Position numbers and translations under genes: made by a program
Origin: Reticulitermes lucifugus
Taxonomy: Eukaryota > Arthropoda > Insecta > Blattodea > Rhinotermitidae
DNA length: 29,878 nt
Assembly: GCA_026260175.1 (NCBI GenBank)
Contig: JAKCWW010003158.1
Location: 20,377-50,254 of the forward strand
Direction: 5' to 3'
Part shown: positions 9,970 through 22,328 of the stretch, piece by piece
Layout: each line of letters starts with the position of its first letter
Numbering within the stretch: position 1 is the stretch's first letter
Notes under the pieces: model-generated
The model's input: the letters and a program-made list of their open reading frames with translations, nothing else
What the model was told of the DNA's origin: nothing
Databases searched by the model: none

Positions 9970-12900
9970 ATCTACGCTGCGTAACACCCCAGAAGAGGGA
10001 AGTTCTAATTTACACCGCGGCGGAAGCCTGACATCACGTACACACTATCACTCTTACCAGGTACCTTTTCGTGGCTTAGAAAATTGAAGTACATTACAAA
10101 AAATTTCAAAAGCCCCTTGTTACACAGGACTACAAGGAATGTTCCAATTTTGAGCACGCTTAACATATTTTTTCAAAAACTTTTCTTTGCCAATTAAACC
10201 TCTTTATGTATTCCAATTACAAACCTATTACGCAGATAGAAGTTACGGTAACGACGTTACTGTCATACACGTAGTGCTTATGGTCATATATGGGTCTATT
10301 TCTTTAGTGTCTTTCTTATGCAGATCAATATTTCGTATAAGATTGTAGAGTAATAGTTCCACTTATTCTACGCAATTTTTCTACGAAGGACCACTTGTTT
10401 TCAAAAGGTTTAAAGTTTTATTAACTTCTATATTTATATACAATTGTATTGTTATTTAACTAATAAGAATCAAAATAAGATCTGCGCCACAACTATAACA
10501 ACAAAACCACATCATCAAATGTAGTTTGATAGCTGCTTAGTTTGCACTTCTGATGGACAGAAAAATCCTCTGCTTTACGAGTTCATTTTGTGCTTTTATT
10601 TTCTGCAAGGAGCTCTTATAACTAATTACCCTTACGGATCAACGAGCCTACTGCTTAAAAATCCCTTACAGTAGGAATTGTTCTGAAGGAATTCCTGTAA
10701 CCCGGGACAAGATATTCAGACGAGAACTGTTCAAAATAATTCTAAGAGCACGTTTATTTGAACTGCCCTGAACATCACTCGGTTTCAAACTAGACTTGGT
10801 TTGTAAAGGACGTGTTCTGAGGATACATCCCACTTTCTTCGATTCGAAAGATCTGAGTATTTCTGAAACAGTGTAGGCTACGTCACAAGTGTATAGTTAA
10901 TATAACGTATTGTGATACCAGTGCAAGAAAGAAGCCAGACAACCAAAATATTTGGAAATAATTTTATGTCTCAATGTCTTCCCTTTGTTCTTGCAAGGGA
11001 AAAGTAAAACAATTACTATTTTCGTTTTTGCTACTTTGAAAATAAATATTTTTTGTACGTTTTTAAATAAAAGTAAGCAGACTTTTTGCACTCTAGAATA
11101 ACCACACACTAGTCCAACTATCATTACATTACAGAAGAACAGTCCCCACGCTGCAGTTACACACACATTTTCCAAAGCGACGATGAAATAAAAACTGCCC
11201 AGTCTGGTGGAGATAACTAGAGACTACGGTGCAACCGCGTTGACACAACGAAAGAAAGAATCCATAGCGGCCAGTGGTATATTAAGGCGGGGATGAACAT
11301 AGTCAACATGGAGGACCTAAATTTAGTACAGCCTCAGAACTGGCCGGCATCATCATTGGTCATGAAACTTGCCTCAATTTGAAATAACAAAATTTCTATC
11401 TATTCGCACGTATACCTTACACCTTTATCTCAGAAGGTATGTTCTGACATATGTAGTTCATTCGGCTATTCGCCTGTTATTGTAAGCCACTCCTTATTCT
11501 CTAAAGAATCTTCTTCCATTCTACATTATAGGCGTGTTTCTTGCAAGTCGAACATTCTGTACGCTATACATGATTATACCACTAATTCTTGGATTTTTCA
11601 TCCTTTATTCTATGACGCTCGTCATCACAATGTTGACGTATATCTCTCCTTCTCACTCAGACAACAATCGTCTCGTCTAAAATCATCATTAATCATTCAT
11701 GTTGCTCAAACGACTGCTCTGTTACTGTCGTATCTACTTCTGTTTTGACCAAATATGTAAATACTGCTCTACTAAAACATTTGTGCTCCTTTTTCCTCTT
11801 TGTTCTTTACGTAAATACTTGTTTCTATTGCGTGTATTTTACTGACGGCAAAATAGTTTTAACCACGTGATACTGCCTGCGGCCGAATGACAGACAGAAG
11901 AAAAGTAGCAGCACACACAAACATCTTCAGACAATTCACATTTGCTTTTTACACAATATAAAACGAAGAAAATGATTTATTAGGACACATAAGGGAAGGT
12001 TTAGGTAAGATCCGTACTGTCACGATATTTTATTTGTGAAATTATTGAGGTGGAAATAAGCACCTTATTAAGTTTCCAGCTTTTAAAAGAACTACTTATT
12101 TTATTATTTCATGTAAAAATTGGGCTCTTTTTACTTCCAGATACCCCTTCCCTCACAAAGTAGTTACTTATTATAGGCAAGCCGTTCAAACGCCTGTCTT
12201 CCCAATACTCAATGTTCCTTCATATAAACATCATAAGTTGAAATAACGAGCACAGTTTTGGCTTATCACCAAAGTGGCAGATATTGAAAAACACAGGGTT
12301 CAAAGGAGAGCAGCTATATAGATGACTACACAAGCGGTTTACTATAACGGAAATATGTGGCAACAGCAGAAGATAACGTTTCGACCAGTTATCAGTCCCG
12401 AACAGAGCGGATCCCAGTGTTTCTATTCTTATGAGAATATACATTTTGCATGCAGAAGATAAAGTTGTCTCTAATCCTTATTAGTCATCACGTCTTAAAG
12501 ACGCATGTAGGTGAAACAATATTTTTCCAAGCAGCCTTGTCCCTCATAGTATTTTTCTCCTGACAATAAATAACAATACACTACTTCGCTTATGGCAAAA
12601 CCACTGCAGCTTGTTAGCAGCAGACTATCCTCGACCAAGTATGGCAGATTGTACATGCGCGAAGAAATAAAATCACCCAGTCTTAAGAAACTACACTACA
12701 GAGTTCGTTACAGAAACACTATCCCTCCAAGACAAAGCTGGTTTAAAGACGAATATAACGAATCACTTGTACCAGACCTTCTGCTGAATTAATGCGGCAT
12801 TCCTTCCATAATATTTTCATCACTTTCATAGTCGTGGTGGTGGTAGACAGCTGCCCCTTTAGTCGAATTTTCAGAGGACAAACTGCCGTCCCTTAGATGA

Positions 12901-13414
12901 TTATGGCCGCCATGCTGCCTTCGATTTCATCCGCTCTCCACATTGCGCTCACACACTGGACGCAATTGTTACACAGTTCATAAATCTTCAAGAAAAAACT
13001 TTCGACTGCGGTAGTTTTAAGTGTTGCATTGTTTTATGGTAGAGTAATATTTTAATTGAAGCCACAACAACTCAAAGTGTTTCAGTTCGAAATGATAAGA
13101 AGGTAACAGACGAACTATGTTACCTCTCCTCAAATATTTCGTCGATCTTACTCATGTCATATTTCTATCAAGCACTATTCACAAGCTCCATTAAATCTTT
13201 CTTCGAACTTTCTTCAAAGAGAATATAATGTGTTGTAAATGACCGTTCGGTATATCATTTACTTCCTTAATTTGTATAAAAATCTTCCTTCTTTCGATTA
13301 TGGTAAGACGCAATGTCACAACGACTATCGACTGAGAGAAAAGTGTTTTAATTAAAGACACTGCCAACTGCTGAGTTCGTAAGACGTCGGTGATACGTGA
13401 ACGGAATATGAGTA

Positions 13415-13525
13415 TGCGACATTGGTGGAATGTTGCTGGCAGGGTTAAACCGAAGTACCCGGAGAAAAACCTATCCCACTGCCACTCTGTCCACCATAAA
13501 TCCCACACAGACTGGCCTGTCTGAG
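13415..13525. mobile_element. Fragment of a dispersed insect repeat
   Basis: The plus-strand translation LNRSTRRKTYPTATLSTINP, followed by TQTGL, and the overlapping minus-strand translation WWTEWQWDRFFSGYFGLTLP, followed by ATFHQC, both resemble peptides that recur in insect gene models. They derive from a high-copy repeat, remembered as RSTRRKTCPSATLSTTNP followed by TWT. Similarity in both strands' frames points to DNA-level repeat identity, not a protein gene. The limits are approximate and the repeat class is not determined. Confidence 0.5.
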
Positions 13526-14388
13526 GTTACCAAGAATTTGTTCAACAAAATACTTTTCACAACAAACGCCATCCACTTCACCGTGGCCATCCGCAGTACT
13601 CTTTCCGCATTAAAACAGGAGTTTTTACCTTCAATGCAAATCCCGCTTCATTTGCAGCATGTCGACTACTAACGCACATTGGACCCTTATCCTGTAAGTG
13701 ATTTTAAGCCAGCAAAGCGTCTTAGCAGCTTTCCTTGAGGTTTTAATTGTCATGCATCCACTCTTCTCCCTCGGTGTGTCATGCACTGGCCAACGATTCG
13801 TTTGTGCACAAAAGTTATTTTCTTCCCTGAACTTCTCAATTCGGACAAAATACTAACAACGCCAAGACACAATGTGCTCTGTTTCAGTAACACTGGCTTT
13901 GTTCCCATTCCTTGCATAAACAAAGACGAATTTTTTTTAGAGGAAGGCAAAAAGTGGATCCATTAAGATTCGAAAGCTTGAGTCGTTATTTACCGCGGTA
14001 ATTGCGGAATCGCAAGTCACGTTGTGGTTTCTAAAAGAGAACTCGTAAAATTGCCGCCAAGCGCCATTTCTAACGAAATAATTATATTATGATCGCATCC
14101 CATTGTTACAGTGTACATGACTTTATGTTCCTTTTCCCCTACTGGAATACCACTGTGCCACGAGCACCTTCAACACTAATTCTCAAAACTTACGTCCTCA
14201 TAATTCGCTTTTCTCTAGTTTTTACTTTTAATATGATTAAACACCTTCAAGAAAGTTCGTCGTTCTTTGCTTCGAAATTTTTTACGCTTGCATGCTTTAC
14301 AAAAGCAGTATTAACACAGATTTCGTATCATAATAGCATAAGAAACTTATTTAAGGCGACCCAACCCCGTTGGTTCTGAATACAATCA

Positions 14389-14508
14389 ATCAAAGGTATA
14401 GATAGTACTTTCAGTCTAAACACAAACGTTTACTTCGGTTTTCATTTTCATTTGCACAGTAAATGAAAGGTTGTGTTTAGACCGAAAGTAGGCTACTATA
14501 CCTTTGAT
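14389..14508. mobile_element. Imperfect foldback element (MITE-like)
   Basis: The left arm 14389-14425 (starting ATCAAAGGTATAG, ending GTCTAAACACAA) is complementary to 14471-14508 with a few mismatches and a small bulge. A nested 8-bp hairpin (TTTCATTT at 14446-14453, AAATGAAA at 14461-14468) lies in the centre. No coding capacity is visible. The structure fits a short non-autonomous inverted-repeat element or a foldback duplication. I could not identify a target-site duplication. Confidence 0.55.
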
Positions 14509-14638
14509 CGACGGCATAGGAAACTACGTGCATAAACTTTAAAATCTCTTGTAACGTACTGGAATAACAACCCATTACAACAGTATTAGAGGCGGTTTCC
14601 TTTCGTGATCTGGGCAATGATGAGATAAGAAAGGAATG

Positions 14639-14670
14639 TATTATTGTTATTATTATTATTATTATTATTT
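14639..14670. repeat. (ATT)n trinucleotide repeat
   Basis: A TTA/ATT run with one TTG interruption. It creates the poly-Tyr stretch in an overlapping chance frame. It is non-coding. Confidence 0.9.
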
Positions 14671-14879
14671 TAAAACAAATAATAGACCATCAACTTATAA
14701 ATCGCTTTTAAAGCAACCCCACAGACGAAGCGCACCTTCATCAAAGCTCAGTGTGAGAAATCAAACAGAAAACATGTACCCTGTCGGGGGTAATATCGAC
14801 GGAAGTAGCAGTCCAAATGTGGCTAGTCCCCGCTTGCAGTCGGACAAGCAATAGATTTAGGTGTGCGGTTAGCTTCTCG

Positions 14880-15030
14880 TTCCAGTTTCTTTGCTCCCAC
14901 GAGAGGAGCTTCCAGTACCCATCTATTAAAAAAAAGGTTAGGCGGACCTCAGAGCCAGTCTGGACTCGGTGGCAAAGACAGAAAATCGAACCCGGTTTTC
15001 AAGGTCACAATCAGTCACTTGAGTGACTGG
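14880..15030 (+). mobile_element. Probable non-LTR retrotransposon tail fragment
   Basis: The plus-strand translation contains STHLLKKRLGGPQSQSGLGG, then KDRKSNP. This resembles a recurrent arthropod repeat translation remembered as YPLDRRLGGPQSRSG, then EEKN and a Pro-rich ending, which I associate with the ends of dispersed LINE-like elements. The local base composition is GC-richer than the surrounding intron. A small 8-bp hairpin (15012-15019 with 15022-15029) sits near the right end. It is only a fragment, with no reverse-transcriptase or endonuclease motif nearby. The limits are approximate. Confidence 0.45.
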
Positions 15031-16789
15031 CTGTCGCTGCTCACTTTTACATCAAGAACTAGTTTAGAAACGTGCCGGACAATTAAGCAGCTGCTAAGCA
15101 AATTATGTACTCGAAAAACACTGTCGCATGCGTAAATAAACCAACGCGCCTCAGCACGCTTTTGTTTGAATTTCTCATCGACTACTGAAAATATACTTCT
15201 CACGATAATAATTACAGAGTCAATCATAATGCTCCTTGCAGGAAATGTGTCTATGGGCAGCAATGATGTTGTAAACACTGGAAGCAATACTAATATTAAC
15301 TTTTGTAACACTTTACTAAATTTCATGTCCTGAGACCCCTTCGACGAAACGAAATGTTGCTCCCGTTTACATACACACACACTGCACAAGCAGCACACTA
15401 TTCTGCATACAACATAAGTCAAATAGGGCTTTGATAGAGAGAGAGAATGGGCAGATGAGGTAGCTCCTGCCTCCCAACCAATCGTGCTGACTTTTACTCA
15501 TGATACTGCATTGCCAAGTTTGTTAACAACACATTCACCGACTCATTATCTAATAGGCCACAGTTCAAATCAGTTTTAATGAATGTGCATATTTCAGTTT
15601 CTGTATTTTTAATTTAGATTTTGTATCGTAAGTAACTTGTAAGTAATAGTATATTATTTTATTTTGTAGCAGTAAAACAAGTAGAAACTGACTGTTGCGC
15701 CGTCATTGTGTGGGATTATTAACCTTTAAAACAAAGTGGTTAATTTTATGTATCATCTATTTTGAATTTAAAAACCCTTTACACTTTGCCCACCTTGTGT
15801 TTATATGTTTCATGTAATTCTCAGAATAAATAACTGTATTTTTCCTAAACAATATTAACCAACTAGTAATTTTAATGGAGATGCAGTATGTTCTTTCCGA
15901 GGTAGGAACTGGATTATTATATATCAGTTAGATGAATATAAGGCCTCACAAAGGGTAAAAGAGGGAGAAATTTTTGAATACAAGTCAAAATGCCTTATAT
16001 AAACATGGACCTCAAATCACTCTGCTTCTGATTCAGGGGCGAGTACAGCTCGTACCGTAAGCCGGTAAATAGGCAGAATTAATAATTTCGGGAGATTTGT
16101 ATGAAACATCAGCGGCGAAGGAGATGTGAATCTATTTAGCTAATCTGAGATATCTCGCTTAGGAACTTTGGCCCTTCTGTCCAGACTTGTTGAGCATTTG
16201 AGAAGCTGGGTAAAATAAGCACGTACTTTCCACCATCCGTCAGCAGTTAACACCAAAATACATTTTTGGGCAATTTTCGGAAAGGAAAACTACATGTTAC
16301 CGTGCAAACATACTACAAAATAATGTTTATTTAATTGAAAGCCAACAAGGGGAGAGAGAAATTACATTACGATATATGTTCAAAATCCTCTTTGTTTCTA
16401 TGCACGATTCTGTGGAACACCAAGCGTTCGAACGCATCGAGAGTCACGAATTTATATTCTTCGCTTGTAAGACGAAATTGCTCCTGTATTTAAACACCAC
16501 GCCATGAAGACAGTCACGGGAGATGAGGTACATTTCCAAGAACTCTTTTTGCCACGGCAGAGGTAAGGCGTCAGTCTCACGCACCGGCCTCATTACCCCT
16601 ACGGGAATAACCTCCTCTATGCTTTGAATAAGAGGATCAGTGATGAGAACCACAGTCAGTCCATGCCCTTGTAGGAACTGAATCGTTTCGTCCATGTCTT
16701 AGCCGGTCACTGCACTGACTGTGACACTGGAGGCGTTCGTGGAGGTAAAGATCCTCATTGCGGCCTTTTGATTACAACAGAGTGTGTAA

Positions 16790-16930
16790 ATAAACCAGGA
16801 GGAGGTTACAGAATTTGTGGAGGAAAATGCCTTCATCGACTATGAAAATGAAGACAATATGGTTCTCTGGAACGCTGGTAACCTCTTAACAGACTACACG
16901 GTGTCATAACGCAGAAGACGACAACATGGA
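16790..16930 (+). mobile_element. Possible dispersed-repeat fragment with a 40-codon open frame
   Basis: An open frame without a start runs from 16790 to a stop at 16907-16909 and reads EEVTEFVEENAFIDYENEDN, then MVLWNAGNLLTDYTVS. The ENEDNMVLWNAG part resembles a peptide I remember recurring in cockroach and termite gene models (EDEDSMFLRNVG), thought to come from a high-copy repeat. It is too short, and has no usable acceptor context, for me to call it an exon. The receptor reading frame does not need it. The assignment rests on memory alone. Confidence 0.3.
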
Positions 16931-17099
16931 GTTACGACTTTGTGCTGCAGGCCTAATAAGAGTTAGGACTATGACATACGTAAAACCTAAATTACGTAAA
17001 TGTCACCCACAAGTCGGATTTTTAGACACGCAGGATCTCTTGAATAACAATTCAAGGGTCCAGGATCATATGATTGTTACCTGCATTTGTCCAAGTAAT

Positions 17100-17307
17100 A
17101 CCTTCTCTTAACATTTCAACACAATTACGGAAGATTCTCTTCAAAAAATTACCACTTAGTTATTGAATATTATCACATGCAGTTCATTATGCACCCTTCA
17201 CTTAACCTTCTCTTAACATTTCAACACAATTACGGAAGATTCTCTTCTAAAAATTACCACTTAGTTATTGAATATTATCACATGCAGTTCATTATGCACC
17301 CTTCACT
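17100..17307. repeat. Two-copy tandem duplication, period 105 bp
   Basis: The segment starting CCTTCTCTTAACATTTC at 17101 repeats at 17206. About 103 bases match, with a single substitution (CAAAAAATT against CTAAAAATT). The near identity means a recent event such as replication slippage or unequal exchange. An assembly artefact is possible but unlikely given the one clear difference. No coding content. Confidence 0.9.
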
Positions 17308-17551
17308 ACTCACTTTTTGAAAATATGAATAATATACGTATTTAATGGATGGATATAAAACATTTTTCTGTGGCTATCGTTATTTCTGGGGCAGCTGTTG
17401 TCGTGTGTCTACACAAAAAAATACAAAAAGTAAACACTTGTAATGTTTGTATTGGTTCTGACTCAGAATGCCGTGTTACCGCATACCCTCCATAGCGTTA
17501 GTAGGCCGATATACTCGTAAATACATTACAGATGAAGTTACAAGTGTTCTT

Positions 17552-17630
17552 TATACAGGGCATACACAAAAGAATGTTTAATAGTGTTCACTATTAAAAC
17601 CGCACCATTCTTTTGTGTATGCCCTGTATA
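17552..17630. mobile_element. Short perfect foldback (MITE-like) element
   Basis: The arms 17552-17576 and 17606-17630 are perfect 25-bp inverted repeats (outer end TATACAGGGCATACAC). Inside is a second perfect hairpin, 17577-17586 with 17589-17598, with a 2-base loop. The whole 79-bp unit folds back on itself almost completely. Ends reading ACAGGG are common on insect DNA elements. No transposase is present. The intact arms suggest a young insertion. Confidence 0.6.
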
Positions 17631-20600
17631 TCTGGAGCATTAACTAAATGTTGTACATCTGACTGAGAACCCCTGGCTTAGCGGACAAAATCCTGACAAA
17701 CGTTTAGGTCATTTATCTTGCAAATATCTGATTTATTCTCAGCCTGAACGTAAGCTAATATAAAACACGTTTTAACAAGACAAGCAATGTACGCATAACG
17801 AAACATTGAGGAGCCTTGGCGTAACCATTGTTGCCATGGAAACGGAATAAGTATTAATATTATGAACGTTTGTCTGTATATTTGCCTTAGTTGTCGGGCA
17901 TGCAAATCGCATCTTTTCTGCGTCCTATTATATTTTCACCTCTAGCCTGTCTGGCTCTACCATATTTTCCCACATTATTTCATAAACGGCATGATTTTTG
18001 GAAAAAAAAATACTGAACGTAAAATGTGTGCTCTGACTTTATATACAATTTTCTCTGAAACATTTTTCATTCTGAGAAGAATTCAACGAAATATCACAAA
18101 TGTAAAGTACCCGTTATTCTTGTCAGATTTTAATCAAACTTAAATTTTTTTCGACACATTTTCGAAAAATCCTCAAAGATCAAATGTCCCAAAAATCCGT
18201 CCAGTCGGAGTCCAGTTATTCCATGCGGACGGACAGACATGACGAAGCTAATAGTCGCTTTTCGTAATTTTGCGCAGGCGACTAAAAAGCTGAAAGAAGA
18301 GACATCCAAATTCCAAAGGTCACCGAAAAATTATATTCCCAATTAACACATGAGTGTAAACAAGGCTTCTCTGTCGTACTTAAAATTCATATATATTTCA
18401 AGCAATATTATGTACAATTACGAGTACATGTACATGCATTTCACTTGTATTTAGCAACTCAGTACCTTATTTGATAATAATCGAGTTCTTGTTAACAGGA
18501 AACTTAGGACAGAAAACCGCTAAAGCAGAGAAAGCTATATGGGAGCTAAGTAGTGGGTGAAAGTCTCTCAGTTGTTCCTATCTGATGTAGCATGCAATCC
18601 GTAATGTTTATAATTTCTAGTCCATTGTAGCACATTGTAATGCAATCTATAACTCTCGTATAAATTACTACTTTTTCATGCGTCTACACAAATTAATAAC
18701 CAACACGAAACTGTATATTTTATATACAAAAAATTTGAGGTTTTTACACCAGTAAAGTTTCTCACTGTGATCTTCAAGTCTATCACACCGTGTAATCTAG
18801 TCCACTTACAGAATACACAGTGGTATAACCCAGACTATAATATAAAAAACGTCCTATTTTGAGATAATTATTTTACATTAATTTTATTCCCTGTTACTTC
18901 ATTGGGAGGTTTCAAAGAAATGAGTTTAGTTCCTACATTTGTACGTAATATTTTGTCTGTTGTTTTAGGAAGTTTTTATTTCAGAGGTCCTGCTTGTACC
19001 AAACTTTCCACATATTTGCATTATAAGTGAACTCAAAGCATTTAGTCTTATTCGTGATCATTATTTATTGAGGCAGCAAGGCAATCTCAGAACCTGCATT
19101 TCCATTGACAAAATTAAAAGATACAACAGCTGTAATAAATAGAGCGGTGACTAGTAAAATGTTGGTAATAAGGATTCAGGAGTGTATAAACAGCTTGTAA
19201 TTTTAAAATTTAAAAACATAAACATGAACGAATTGAGTGATGCTTTCGCCTCCCTCTTCTTGCCATATTATGTCCACAATGATATACAAATAGACAAAAA
19301 TTGAAAAATGTTACATTTTTCAAGTGGCGCCAACAAATAGTCAGTTGACACATAGTACATTTAAAACAAGAATTTCGTAATATTGGGTATGAAAATCGTA
19401 TTAATAATTCATTTTAAAATCGGTTTCGTTTCATATAGTTTTTATTAATAACTCTGATATTATAAATAAATAAAAAGAGTATAGAATTGTTTAATTTTAA
19501 CAAATTAAAGAACCAGTGTGAAATCCCACTGGAATTTAAGCTCAAATATGTAGGTAAGACGGCAGGAAGTATTCCTAAAATACAGCCTGTTTTTAAGACA
19601 CAATGTTTAAATCTAACATTTGATATAATTGTAGAATACTTTTCTATTTTCCTTCTGTGTTCACAACCTTTCCAGTTGCATGCCCACAGACTGCACTGTA
19701 CAGTAGAAGTTTAAGTTATGATCGGTGAATGTGTTGACATGTATCTGTGTCCTGTACGGTTTAGTGCCTACATTCTGGACGTTTGTCGTCCGTCAATATG
19801 AAATGTGCTACTGCCGTGTGTGTGCCATTTTCTAAAAATTCACCTTCTAACTCTTTTCAACTTGTAACTGTTAAACCCATTAAACATATAACAAAGTCAA
19901 ACTACCAATTTTAAAAATTATTTCGATACAGATATGTAAACCACATTAGGTATGTTTTAAGCAAAAATAATGTGAATACTTTTGCTTTTTCCAGATTAAT
20001 AATTACTTGATAAATTAATTTCACTTTATAGTAAATATATTGGAATGACGTTGTTAATACAGAAACAGGGTATTGTAAATTTGAAATTACATATTGGGAA
20101 CTGTAGTTACGGTGTTATACTGCAATGAAGTATAATTTTCTTTCACAAGACGAAACCTGAGTATTCTAGAGTCTTTGTATACTAAAGGTTACACCAGATG
20201 ATTAACAACACAATTGTGTTCAGAATTAAATAATTTTAACATCGCCACTACATAGTATAGGTTAATAAAGACAATAATTTTGTTCATATTGGTAGTTACT
20301 GTACAGTAATACCTGTAATATATTTACAGTAACTAAACCTGTGCATAAATAATTGGCAATTATAATAAATATTCATAATTGCAAATCTGTTAACAAACAC
20401 TTAAACATCCACTTCTGTCCTCCTGCATGTTTGTGTTTCCTCTTATTCACTTCATCTCCAAATTTCTATCCGTAGATGAAGTCATCCTTCTTAACGCATG
20501 GCAGGCATTTCTTCTTGTTTCTATTATCTTCATGTCATGTTTAGCTTATTATATATAATAGACAGACACAATAATTGTATTAAATAAAAGAGAACCTACC

Positions 20601-21584
20601 GTTACCATGCAGCTGCGTAACGTACGTATTTGAGTCACTGTTAAATACACAAATTATGCAAATTAAATAGTAACTTTCACTTCACTGAAGCTGCCTGCAA
20701 AGTAACGTACGTTCACTTTTACGCTGCAACGTAAGAATGTAACGTAGCTGCTTGCATATTTATTAAATACAATACATTACATTAGTTGATATCATGTCAT
20801 GTGTATAACCTGCTTCGAAATTAGACTAATTCAGAACTATGTGTTTGATATATGCATACATGCCTGTGTTGCCTATATACTTTTAGGAATAATGTTAAAG
20901 TCACCCCAAGGGAAATACGTCTACAGTAAATATTTAAGTAAATTTTAAATAACTTTGTCTCATTTGATTTTAATGGCTCCCTTACTTTCAGGTAAGATAA
21001 TATCGTAGTTCCTAAAATGTTAAGTAATAAATCTGTCTTTCACGTAATGCACTTTTTTCTCTGTCACTTAATTGTACCGTGATGATTTATGCCTACTCCA
21101 AAATTAAGGAGACTTAACTTTACAAATGACACAAAGTTAATACCTTACAAGAAGCGAGATACCCAAGGCAACTATTACGTGAAGTTACATAAACATAACT
21201 AATTAATGTCATTCACTGGCTTGCAGTTTTCAGAAGAACTACTTCAGACTAATTTGTTGTTTTGAACTGTAGAAATACTCGTAAATGTCTTGGAAACTTA
21301 ACATGATAGGAGTGCAAAAGATAGCGATGTATAAACAAAATTATTTTCGGTCTGCAACCTTTGGAAGTAAGTATTTAAATAACACGAAACTAAAAGTCAA
21401 GTTTCCGGCAGTAACTTTGTTACGGTAAAATAAACACTGACTGCTTGATACGCCCATTGTGTGGCCATCAGCATCTTCTTAAGCTTTTCGGTGTCGGTAT
21501 GTGTCAAATTAAAATGCTGCCGTATTTCGAAAAAATCACAAAATAGTAATCAAATAAGAGGTGAGGTACTGACAGTGGTGTTGC

Positions 21585-21700
21585 TGAAGATCACGGCTTC
21601 TGCAACGTTACGTCCTGTCGACTGGTAAGCAGTTACAGACGTTTCGAAGTATCTTGAACTGTTTGACCCTGAAGGCAATGGCAGTACGACACTTCCGACA
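21585..21700. mobile_element. Possible dispersed-repeat fragment
   Basis: This stretch is GC-richer than the surrounding intron and contains TGTCGACTGGTAAGCAG followed by TTACAGACGTTTCGAAGTAT. That resembles a DNA repeat I remember from cockroach and termite sequences, also seen there as translations like VTSCRLVSSYRRFE. The CGTTTCG core is also shared with the foldback element at 9827. No terminal structure or coding capacity is seen. Weak, memory-based call. Confidence 0.3.
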
Positions 21701-22328
21701 CTTCGGTAGGCTAACTAGGCCTATTTACCAAGGTCGACACAATGTTAATCCCACAAGTCTTGAACATTTAACAGTTTTAATCTGTGCTTTTTTTCTTTAA
21801 TCACGCCCTTTTAGCCCTCCGAATAAAACGGCTTGGTATAATATACCAAAGGTTCCTGTGCATATTACAGCCGCTATCTTCAGTGTATAGATATACTCCT
21901 ATATACAGTAACATCTGCCTCTGGTCAGTTTTTCGAGACGGGTGCGAGCCAGAGAATGATCTCATATGATCGTGTTGAAGACAATTGTACGAGTTCTCAC
22001 CCAATGTACTGAGTACATTTACTTATTCGACAAGTCATGTGGTAAAAACTTCCGGCTACTCAGCACATGGTCACAGAATATTGTGACCATGAACACAGAA
22101 TATTCATCATATGTTCTTCCATGCTTGGTGTATCTTCCATTAATCCATTAAAGTAATGTTTTATTGATAACAACCTTAGGAATTCATACATTCTTTCCTG
22201 TTTGTCACAAAGTAATGTCTCTCATAAAAGACAATATTTATAGTGTATTTTCCAAACGGCAACAACAGCTAATTATTAACGAGGAAGCCCGAGCTGTACC
22301 ACACAGTGTTGATCTCTGTCCCACGCAG

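Larger units (their letters stand above)
9338..22328 (+). other. Intron 3 (12,991 bp, phase 0)
   Basis: The largest intron, from GTAAGT (9338) to an acceptor reading TCTCTGTCCCACGCAG ending at 22328. It carries most of the repeat debris: foldback elements (9827-9969, 14389-14508, 17552-17630), dispersed-repeat fragments (13415-13525, 14880-15030, 16790-16930, 21585-21700), a tandem duplication (17100-17307) and an AT triplet run (14639-14670). I recognise nothing in 10090-13410, 15100-16440, 17640-21580 or 21720-22320. A segment near 18190-18260, containing GCGGACGGACAGACATGACG, is GC-richer than its surroundings and may be another repeat fragment. Confidence 0.85.

Noticed and set aside
10721-10745. 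GACGAGAAC, a possible third exon 3 copy
   Set aside because: The translation leaves the family sequence after two residues and meets a stop, with no acceptor or donor. I found no third copy in the intron.
12592-12792. 66-codon plus-strand open frame starting MAKPLQLVSS
   Set aside because: No recognised domain, no splice or expression context, and the length is within chance expectation.
15015-15422. 135-codon minus-strand open frame with hydrophobic stretches
   Set aside because: It overlaps the probable LINE-tail fragment and shows no recognisable domain. Hydrophobic runs are expected from T-rich sequence.
15448-15475. TGAGGTAG, identical to the let-7 seed, near 15456
   Set aside because: The sequence after the seed does not match let-7 and no precursor hairpin is seen. 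It is a chance 8-mer.
18190-18260. GC-richer stretch with GCGGACGGACAGACATGACG
   Set aside because: It looks like a fragment of a dispersed repeat, but I could not assign a family or see ends, so it is only mentioned under the intron.
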